Below, in pieces: positions 7,841 through 13,941 of a stretch of 19,575 bases of DNA; the stretch's first letter is position 1, and each line of letters opens with the position of its first letter. Position numbers and translations under genes: made by a program. The DNA comes from an uncultured Mucilaginibacter sp. Its GTDB lineage: Bacteria; Bacteroidota; Bacteroidia; Sphingobacteriales; Sphingobacteriaceae. The DNA lies in the NCBI GenBank assembly GCA_946479225.1, contig CAMLFI010000006.1:1-19575 (forward strand), written 5' to 3'. The notes beneath the pieces are model-generated. The model saw nothing but the letters and a program-made list of their open reading frames with translations. It was not told the DNA's origin and did no database searches.

Positions 7841-8215
7841 CTAGCGAGGACCGCCGCCACCTGGGCCACCTTGCATACGTGCAGCTTGTGCTTTTTCGTA
7901 CGCTGTGAACTGCTCAGGAGTTAAAATGGTTTTTAATTTTGCAGTAACAGAAGCCGTGATAGGAGCCATTTTTTCTCTAATCGAGCTTCTGTCATCGCCA
8001 AGAGCTGTCATTAAGCTATCTCTGCTTTTTGTTTGAGCTTGATAAACAACCAATAGTTTTGCAGCTTGTGCATCAGTGATGCCTGTAAGCGAAGTTTTTA
8101 AACCCTCAACACTTTGCTCAGGGGTACGTCTGAAGCCACCACCCGGGCCACCTTGTGCGAAGCTAACAGCGCTAATGCCTAATACGAAAGCGCCTACTAA
8201 TAATACTTTTTTCAT
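7841..8215 (-). CDS. Small Spy/CpxP-like periplasmic protein (LTxxQ motif)
   Basis: 124 residues. The signal peptide MKKVLLVGAFVLGISAVSFA is cleaved before QGGPGG. The mature protein is helical, with the segment SLTGITDAQAAKLLVVYQAQ (42-61) and a second one containing the Spy/CpxP-type LTxxQ signature, ILTPEQFTAYEKAQ (97-110). Both ends are glycine-rich and alike (QGGPGGGFRR at 21-30 and QGGPGGGGPR at 115-124). Spy and CpxP of enterobacteria are periplasmic chaperone or stress proteins; Bacteroidota carry many small relatives whose role is not established. The gene is single, convergent with the PepSY-like gene and ended by the hairpin at 7783-7824. The protein is too small and divergent to assign a specific function. 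Confidence 0.75.
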   Translation of the reverse strand: MKKVLLVGAFVLGISAVSFAQGGPGGGFRRTPEQSVEGLKTSLTGITDAQAAKLLVVYQAQTKSRDSLMTALGDDRSSIREKMAPITASVTAKLKTILTPEQFTAYEKAQAARMQGGPGGGGPR

Positions 8216-8349
8216 TTCTTACGGTTTTTATTGTTTTAGTATAAGATAAAGGTATACGCTAAAGGTTTAAATTTTATTATGTAACTTAAATGTTGCCATA
8301 AGTAAAAACTACAACTTTGCACGCAAATATCTCATTCAAAAAAAGCCGT

Positions 8350-9126
8350 TTAATTATTATTTTGCTGCAGCTTACTTATAGATCGTTGCATCTGCGCCAT
8401 CATATTGGTAAGGCTTTCCATAGTAGGCTCGGGCATGGGCTCTGGCAATTGCATAGATATATAGGCCTTGGCTTTCCATAATTCAAGCACATCTTCGCCA
8501 TTTACTTCATAAGATTCGTAAACTGGGTTGTCTGATACCAACTTCAGCTTTTTATTATCCTTAAACTTATTGCCTACCCTTTTATAAACTACACCTTCGG
8601 TTTTTGATACCACCACGTACGTTTGGCCGGGTTTAACATCGGCCCAGTTCTCAACATACTCACCTATAATAGTAGTGCCCGATGTTAGTGGCAGCATTGA
8701 GTCGCCATTTATTTCAAAAGCACGGTAAGTACCTTGCTTAAACATGGGCAAATAAAACTTGGGCAGCTTTGCCACATATTCCGGATCAGCGTACCCATTA
8801 AGGTAACCGGCGGCGGCTTTTACCGGCACCATTTCTATATTCTCGTTATCTTCTTTATCAACCGATATGCTGAGGATGCGTAAATTATCAGGATTACCTT
8901 TGGGTTTTGGCGCCCATTTTTCGTTTATTTCTTCGTTAATAAAGTCATCAAGACTAATATCAAAATATAATGCTATTTTTTTTAGTAAATCATATTTGGG
9001 TTCCGCGCGTTCTTCTTCATATGCGCCCACCAATGACCTTTTTATACCTATCTCATCTGCAAATTGTTGCTGTGTGAGACCTTTTTTCTTCCGGAGGAAT
9101 TTAATATTTAAAGAAATATTTGCCAT
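8350..9126 (-). CDS. XRE-family HTH repressor with S24 (LexA/CI-type) C-terminal domain
   Basis: 258 residues from the ATG at 9126 (MANISLNIKFLRKKKG). The reading frame is open to an ATG at 9261, but that would run through the operators and over the divergent gene. Residues 6-62 are an HTH_3 domain (LRKKKGLTQQQFADEIGIKRSLVGAYEEERAEP region). Residues 98-225 are a peptidase S24-like domain: possible cleavage dipeptide A106-G107 in KAAAGYL, nucleophile S143 in EINGDSMLP, general base K182 in VVYKRVG. A Met/Gln-rich helix (237-255) at the C terminus may extend dimerisation. The architecture is that of a CI/LexA-type repressor that can be inactivated by self-cleavage. It is divergent from a GIY-YIG-like gene, with palindromic sites in the gap, so autorepression and joint control are likely. 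Target genes beyond this pair are unknown. Confidence 0.85.
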   Translation of the reverse strand: MANISLNIKFLRKKKGLTQQQFADEIGIKRSLVGAYEEERAEPKYDLLKKIALYFDISLDDFINEEINEKWAPKPKGNPDNLRILSISVDKEDNENIEMVPVKAAAGYLNGYADPEYVAKLPKFYLPMFKQGTYRAFEINGDSMLPLTSGTTIIGEYVENWADVKPGQTYVVVSKTEGVVYKRVGNKFKDNKKLKLVSDNPVYESYEVNGEDVLELWKAKAYISMQLPEPMPEPTMESLTNMMAQMQRSISKLQQNNN

Positions 9127-9135
9127 AAAATTTGG

Positions 9136-9181
9136 AATTGCTAAATTAATTAGTAATTTTATGCTCATAAAGTTAGTAATT
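9136..9181. promoter_or_regulatory. Two adjoining 23-bp operator-like sites between repressor and GIY-YIG gene
   Basis: Site 1, 9136-9158: AATTGCTAA - 5 bp - TTAGTAATT, an inverted repeat with 8 of 9 positions matching. Site 2, 9159-9181: the right arm TTAGTAATT (9173-9181) is repeated exactly, 23 bp after the first copy, while the left arm (9159-9167) is degraded to 5 of 9. They lie in the 84-bp gap between the start codons at 9126 and 9211, where a homodimeric HTH repressor would act on both promoters. That this repressor binds here is inference. Confidence 0.5.
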
Positions 9182-9210
9182 ATTTTTTCATCAGCAAATT
9201 TTATTATCAA

Positions 9211-9567
9211 ATGAAGCGCTTTATTTACATCATCACCGACAGAAACCGCAATAACCTGCATGTAGGCCTATGTTCAGACCTGTTAAAAACCATCAAATTT
9301 TATAATGAGATGCCTACTTTGTTTTTTGATAATTCAAAACAGCTAAACCGTTTGGTTTATTTTGAGGAGATAAATAACGAAGACATGGCGATGGAGCGCT
9401 TTAAAACTGTAAGTACCTATACCCGTGCCCAGAAGGAAAGAATGATACGGCCCGTTAATCCTGATTGGATAGATCTTACCGCTGCATTGAATTTTGAAAC
9501 TGGTGTTAGAAGGCCGCAACAAGTACGGCCCTCAATTAATATGAATAGGGTGGCGCTTACTGCTTAA
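9211..9567 (+). CDS. GIY-YIG-like protein with degraded active site
   Basis: 118 residues, no signal peptide. The pattern FIYIITDRNRNNLHVGLCSDL (4-24) followed by RLVYFEEINNEDMAMERFK and IRPVNPDWIDL matches the small GIY-YIG domain proteins (UvrC-N-like, about 85-100 residues, which end in NPxWxDL). Key positions are changed: YIG reads HVG, and the family SDLxxRxxxH segment reads SDLLKTIKFYN, so the catalytic Tyr and Arg are missing, while the Glu of VYFEE remains. Cleavage activity is therefore doubtful; a DNA-binding or regulatory role is possible. About 30 residues with no family match follow (NFETGVRRPQQVRPS region). It is divergent from the XRE-S24 repressor and shares its operator region; its last 11 bp overlap the convergent msrB gene. 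Confidence 0.7.
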   Translation: MKRFIYIITDRNRNNLHVGLCSDLLKTIKFYNEMPTLFFDNSKQLNRLVYFEEINNEDMAMERFKTVSTYTRAQKERMIRPVNPDWIDLTAALNFETGVRRPQQVRPSINMNRVALTA

Positions 9568-10033
9568 TAAATTTAAGCGCGCCCGAATTCATGCAGTATC
9601 TTTTGCCGCCGCGAGAAGGGGGGCCATCGTCAAACACATGGCCTAAATGCAGGCCTGTGCTGCGCTCAATAACTTCTGAGCGTTCCATGCCATAACTATT
9701 GTCCACAACTATCTCTATTTTTTTGGGATCAACAGGCTTAACAAAACTCGGCCATCCTGTTCCGCTATCAAATTTATCTTCCGACGAAAAAAGTACTTCG
9801 CCGGTTGCTGCGCTAACATATACGCCTTTTTGATGATTATCATGATATGCATTTTGAAACGGTGACTCAGTACCTTTTTCAACCATAATATGGTATTGGT
9901 TAGCCGTAAGCAACTTTTTCCACTCGGCAGAAGTTTTGGCCGCTGTTCTTTTTACCTGCTGACCATTACTATCCTGGCAGCCAACGGCAACTATGCTAAA
10001 CAATATTGCAAGTGCGCCTATTATCTTTCTCAT
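9557..10033 (-). CDS. msrB: Lipoprotein peptide-methionine (R)-S-oxide reductase MsrB
   Basis: 158 residues from the ATG at 10033 (MRKIIGALAILFSIVAVGC). In-frame ATGs at 10045 and 10057 exist but only add residues before the signal sequence. The signal peptide ends in a lipobox-like AVGC (Cys 19), placing the enzyme as a lipoprotein in the envelope. The MsrB domain (about 36-158) carries KGVYVS, FDSGTGWPSF (88-97), HLGHVFDDGP (129-138) and RYCMNSGALKF with the catalytic Cys 147. It reduces methionine-R-sulfoxide in damaged proteins. The two CxxC zinc motifs of many MsrBs are absent, and Cys 19 and Cys 147 are the only cysteines, so no resolving cysteine is present. It is the last gene of a minus-strand envelope gene run; its 3' end overlaps the convergent GIY-YIG gene by 11 bp. 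Confidence 0.92.
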   Translation of the reverse strand: MRKIIGALAILFSIVAVGCQDSNGQQVKRTAAKTSAEWKKLLTANQYHIMVEKGTESPFQNAYHDNHQKGVYVSAATGEVLFSSEDKFDSGTGWPSFVKPVDPKKIEIVVDNSYGMERSEVIERSTGLHLGHVFDDGPPSRGGKRYCMNSGALKFIKQ

Positions 10034-10054
10034 ATTTATATTCATTGTTTTTAC

Positions 10055-10062
10055 CAAAATTA
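10055..10062 (-). promoter_or_regulatory. Possible -7 promoter element for msrB
   Basis: On the minus strand the sequence reads TAATTTTG, an exact TAnnTTTG match. The transcript would begin near 10048, which supports translation from 10033. No TTTG is found at the -33 spacing, so this is weak. Confidence 0.3.
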
Positions 10063-10101
10063 CGCAAAACCCGCGTTATTGGTTTGTCATTAGAAAGTAG
10101 A

Positions 10102-10680
10102 TTAAATTGATTTGAATTTTGGTATTAACGGCGATGAGACCAAATGTATAAAACCATTGTGTTGTTTCAGATCACTTTTTTGCAGGATACTTTTACCGCC
10201 CATTTCATCAATTAAAACAATATTATTATCTCCATCAAACTGCGCCTTGAGCGGGGCACCGGCAATTGTTCTAAAAACGGCAGTGCCCTTTTGCTTGCTT
10301 ATCTCTTTAGCAATGTTTTTAGCAGAAATTTTACCAGGCAAAGCATGATAAGTTATTAAGGCGATAAGATCGTACTTATTTTTGGGCATTAGCAACGCGT
10401 CAAGCTTACCCGGTGGCAATTTATTAAAAGTACTGTCAACAGGTAAAAAAACTGTCAGCGGTCCCGGATCATTGAAGGTTTGCATCAAACCGCATATATT
10501 AAGGGATCGGGAAAATACTTTTGCCTGTTTAAATGCCCGAATATTGACTTCAATTGGATTTTCGGGATTCATTAATTCACCCTGTTTATTTTCAGGTGAT
10601 CCGGCGTTTATAACCGGATCTTGTGCTGCCACTGTAGTAATAACAGCACAAAAAACGATCTTTAACAGTATTATTTTCAT
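10102..10680 (-). CDS. Exported single-domain fasciclin (FAS1) protein
   Basis: 192 residues from the ATG at 10680 (MKIILLKIVF); an ATG 12 bp upstream would add MYSI. The signal peptide runs to about VAA-QDP (residues 1-19). A single FAS1 domain spans about 46-188, with the H1 motif in PLTVFLPVDSTFNKLPPG (74-91), the central YH pair at 111-112 (LITYHALPGKI) and the H2 region NGFIHLVSSPLIP (175-187). FAS1 proteins act as adhesion or matrix modules; bacterial single-domain forms have no settled role. It lies 51 bp after the large protease/barrel gene and 68 bp before msrB on the same strand, so it may be cotranscribed with envelope genes. There is no lipobox or membrane anchor after the signal peptide, so periplasmic or secreted. 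Confidence 0.82.
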   Translation of the reverse strand: MKIILLKIVFCAVITTVAAQDPVINAGSPENKQGELMNPENPIEVNIRAFKQAKVFSRSLNICGLMQTFNDPGPLTVFLPVDSTFNKLPPGKLDALLMPKNKYDLIALITYHALPGKISAKNIAKEISKQKGTAVFRTIAGAPLKAQFDGDNNIVLIDEMGGKSILQKSDLKQHNGFIHLVSSPLIPKFKSI

Positions 10681-10731
10681 AATGCTGTACAAATGCCAAT
10701 ACCGTGCCTTTAGGTGCTTAAATATTGCAAA

Positions 10732-13700
10732 TTACCATCCAGGGGTGAAGCCCAAACCAAAAACAGGTTTCTTTACGTCATTGCGGTTAAGTGGAAGGGC
10801 AAAGTAAGGCTCCAATACAAAATAGCCAAACAGATTAACACGTAAGGATATACCTGTACTTAAAGCAGGCACGCGCTGGTTGGCATTATATACAGGCAAC
10901 CCATTTGCATCGGTACCAATCCTGTCAGGTGCGAGCCCCATTTTTATTTGGTTTCCGGCGTTCCAGGCTAAACCGGCATCAAAAAACACATTTAGCTCAG
11001 AGAAAAGGAACTTTGATTTTATTGCAGATAGTTTTTCGGGGCCTGTAAACGGTAGTCTCACCTCAAAGCTGCCCACCGCTATACGCGACCCGGATAGCTG
11101 ATCAATGGTGAAGCCGTTGCTTGGTTTTCCGTTGCTGTTGTAGAAAGTTTGAGATTCATAACCTCGCATCAGGAAAGGATAACCTAAAAACAAGGGGTAA
11201 AGCGCGTTGTTTTTTCCCAACCGGCCGTAGCCATACAGGCGCATGGCAAAAGTTACGGGTGCTACGCGGGTATATTTACGAAGATCAATAGTTGGTGAAA
11301 AGAATTTATAGCTACCAAAGTTGTACTCGGCTTCTATGCGGTATCTGAAACCACTTAATGGTGAAGCCACGCCAAAAAAGGAATTGTCGCCAACCAAAGC
11401 CGTGCTTACCTGGAATATACTGGCAGACTGTAAATTAACTCCACTATTGTACGGATCAGAATTATAGTCGGTTAAACTTACATTGTGTTTGTCATACCCC
11501 ACGTAATTGCCGGTGGCTTTGTCGTAGTATGTACTGTAGCGATCAACCTTATAATAATATTGTGTTGCGCCGGTACCAAATTCAATGCGATGCACCTTTG
11601 ATAAAGGGTAGGAGGTAAATGCCGACAGCTGGTCCTGGAAGATGCGTACTATATCATAACGTTCTTCAACTGCTGGCTTGGCATTGAAACTTGTTGGTAC
11701 AACGTTATAGGTTGCAAACTTTAAAGGAATATGTGATATGCCGCCGCCCCAGTTCCAGCGGCTTTCTTGGTTAACGTACATAAATTGCCCGCCGATATCA
11801 TACAATTCGCCGTTAACAGCTAGCCCCGCATATATTTGATTACGACCCAATATATCGCTAAATACCCCCTGCACGCCACTGGCAAGGCCGGTACTGCCAA
11901 ACGAATTTACCGCTACGCCAACGCCGCTGCTTGCCAAATAATCTAACTTGAATTTTGACCGGTACTTAATTGTTTTAACAGAATCAACAGGTATTCTGGG
12001 ATAAGCCAGGTAGTTGTTAAGGTTTGTATTGATAAGATCAACACCAACGGAACGCGGCGGAGGAAGTGTGCCGGCTGCAAAATTAGTTTGGGCAGGATCG
12101 GCGTTTATAGCTGTAAAGTCAGACTCCTTAGCGCTATACAAGTTGTATTTTTGTGCTCGATAATAGGAGTAGGCTATATCACCACTGGCTGATACGCTCA
12201 AGGCCGGCGAAAACTCGGTTATTCCGCTTATACCCGTGAACATATTGGTCATTTGCTTTAACTGCCCACCGGCAACATCATAAAGATAAAGGTTGCGGAA
12301 ACCATCGCGGTTGGATAGAAAATAAATGCCCTTACCGTCTGACGAATATTGAGGGTTTAAATTATTTGCACCGTTAAACACGTTCAAATTGGTTACCTGG
12401 CCGGTAGCCATATCATAAATAGCCAGGTTAAATGTTATGGCTTGCGATAGGGTTTTATCATAAGTGGCCCTATCCGTAGCAAATACTACTTTTTTGCCAT
12501 CTCTTGAAAAGCTTGGCTGATAATCAGAATACTTATCGTTGGTTAGCTGGGTAACTTTTTTTGTATCAAAGTTGTAAACGTATAAGTCGCTTTGCCCTTC
12601 GGACATGCCTTGGAATACGATCTGATTCCCCGCGGGCGACCATGACAGGTTACCAAACTGCTCGGCCTTTTCCATTGAAATATTATACAACACCTTACCG
12701 CTTGGTACCTCGACAACCAGCATGCGGTTGCGGCCTTTGCTGAATATACTGAAAGCGAACTTTTTACCATCGGGAGACCAGGTTCCAGCTGATTCCAAAA
12801 AGTTAAACTCGTCAACGTGCGTGTTTGTGACACGGCTGGTCAGCTTTTTAATTATGCGCCCCGTTCGGTTATCGGCCAGAAAGAGATCTATAGCAAAGAG
12901 GCTTTTTTCTGACAAGAAGGCCATGTACTTTCCATCAGGGCTGATAGAAGGGGCCAGATTCATTTTGCCCGAATTTTTCTCATCAATAACAATATTGCCT
13001 ATTGGTTTCTGTACCGTATCGGTTAAAAACGGCTTGTAAGTGGCTTCAATTGATTTTTTCCAGAGCGCTGATAAGGTTTTATCATCATAACCAAACGTTC
13101 GCCTTATTGCGTAAGGCAACCCGTACCGCGCTGTGTTTTTGAAAAATGGTACAATAACGGTGTCGCCATAGGTTGAGCCTATAAACGACCAAAATGCCTC
13201 GCCATAGCGGTAGGGAAAGTATTTACTACTTTCAGTTAGATCTCGTACGGTGGGGATATCGTTATTAAGATACGCATCGCGCATCCACATGGCCGTATAA
13301 GTATCTTTTTTACCAAGGGAGAGATATTCTGCCATACCCTCTATCATCCATAACGGCACATTATCTAAATTTTCAAATTCGTCACCCTTTCCTAAGAGTA
13401 CGTGATATTGAAAAGCGTGCACCAATTCGTGACCTAATACGTGTCGGGTAACATGGTTATTCTCCATAACGGGCATTACCACACGATTCTTTAAACCTTC
13501 GGTAACACCGCCTGTTCCAACCTCAATATCGCCGTCAATGGCGGTAGTTTGTTGAAAGTCGGGGTGATTGGCATATAAGATAATGGGATTGGCTACTTTA
13601 AATGTATCCCTAAAAACCTGTTGGTGCAGGGTATACCAAAGCTCGCTTTCCTGTGCTATGCGTTTTACCAGGCTATCATTTTTCAGGTAGTAGTATATTT

Positions 13701-13887
13701 CAAAATGGGGTGTTTTGTAAACCTGAAATTTGAGTTTTTTATAACGGACCTTATTTTGACCAAAATATTGAGCATTTGCATCAAACCCGGCCAACAAAAC
13801 AAAGGCAATACTGATCAATATAACAGAGAGTTTTGCCGTTTTAGCAATAAGGAAGCAGGGTTTAACCATGGGTTTAATATTATGCAA
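10732..13887 (-). CDS. Gluzincin-type metallopeptidase / TolB-like propeller / outer-membrane barrel fusion
   Basis: 1051 residues, or 1045 from the alternative ATG at 13869; both precede a signal peptide ending near FDANA-Q (residue 39-40). Three parts are visible. First, about 45-290, a peptidase-MA-like metallohydrolase: HELVH (153-157) in VLGHELVHAFQ with a downstream WMIEGMAEYLS (180-190) whose E183 or E187 would be the third zinc ligand. Second, about 296-590, WD40/PD40 TolB-type repeats with SPDGKYMAF, SPDGKKFAF, SPAGNQIVF, SRDGKKVVF and SSDGKGIYF. Third, about 640-1051, a membrane barrel of the Omp85/D15-like kind, ending FGLGFTPGW. The layout suggests an outer-membrane-anchored protease facing the periplasm or surface, not a true TolB. 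Bacteroidota relatives are often annotated as TolB-like. It is 54 bp after the class A PBP gene and followed by the FAS1 gene. Confidence 0.8.
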   Translation of the reverse strand: MHNIKPMVKPCFLIAKTAKLSVILISIAFVLLAGFDANAQYFGQNKVRYKKLKFQVYKTPHFEIYYYLKNDSLVKRIAQESELWYTLHQQVFRDTFKVANPIILYANHPDFQQTTAIDGDIEVGTGGVTEGLKNRVVMPVMENNHVTRHVLGHELVHAFQYHVLLGKGDEFENLDNVPLWMIEGMAEYLSLGKKDTYTAMWMRDAYLNNDIPTVRDLTESSKYFPYRYGEAFWSFIGSTYGDTVIVPFFKNTARYGLPYAIRRTFGYDDKTLSALWKKSIEATYKPFLTDTVQKPIGNIVIDEKNSGKMNLAPSISPDGKYMAFLSEKSLFAIDLFLADNRTGRIIKKLTSRVTNTHVDEFNFLESAGTWSPDGKKFAFSIFSKGRNRMLVVEVPSGKVLYNISMEKAEQFGNLSWSPAGNQIVFQGMSEGQSDLYVYNFDTKKVTQLTNDKYSDYQPSFSRDGKKVVFATDRATYDKTLSQAITFNLAIYDMATGQVTNLNVFNGANNLNPQYSSDGKGIYFLSNRDGFRNLYLYDVAGGQLKQMTNMFTGISGITEFSPALSVSASGDIAYSYYRAQKYNLYSAKESDFTAINADPAQTNFAAGTLPPPRSVGVDLINTNLNNYLAYPRIPVDSVKTIKYRSKFKLDYLASSGVGVAVNSFGSTGLASGVQGVFSDILGRNQIYAGLAVNGELYDIGGQFMYVNQESRWNWGGGISHIPLKFATYNVVPTSFNAKPAVEERYDIVRIFQDQLSAFTSYPLSKVHRIEFGTGATQYYYKVDRYSTYYDKATGNYVGYDKHNVSLTDYNSDPYNSGVNLQSASIFQVSTALVGDNSFFGVASPLSGFRYRIEAEYNFGSYKFFSPTIDLRKYTRVAPVTFAMRLYGYGRLGKNNALYPLFLGYPFLMRGYESQTFYNSNGKPSNGFTIDQLSGSRIAVGSFEVRLPFTGPEKLSAIKSKFLFSELNVFFDAGLAWNAGNQIKMGLAPDRIGTDANGLPVYNANQRVPALSTGISLRVNLFGYFVLEPYFALPLNRNDVKKPVFGLGFTPGW

Positions 13888-13909
13888 GCGCTAATTTAAA
13901 AAAATGCCC

Positions 13910-13935
13910 TGTTAAATAGTGTTAAATTTTGTTAA
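13910..13935. repeat. Three TGTTAA repeats at 10-bp spacing
   Basis: TGTTAA begins at 13910, 13920 and 13930, each separated by four other bases (on the minus strand, TTAACA three times). They sit between the PBP stop (13942) and the start of the protease/barrel gene (13887 or 13869). They therefore lie just upstream of that gene, on one face of the helix. Confidence 0.6.
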
Positions 13936-13941
13936 GCAGAC

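Noticed and set aside
9127..9261. Upstream extension of the repressor frame to an ATG at 9261 (45 more residues)
   Set aside because: It would overlap the divergent GIY-YIG gene and cover the operator region; the HTH domain begins normally at the ATG at 9126.
8350..9567. Toxin-antitoxin or prophage immunity module
   Set aside because: The genes are divergent, not in a toxin-antitoxin operon, no phage genes are nearby, and the GIY-YIG protein lacks catalytic residues.
10732..13887. TolB of the Tol-Pal system
   Set aside because: Only the propeller resembles TolB; the chain is more than twice as long, with a peptidase domain and a barrel, and no tol or pal genes are adjacent.
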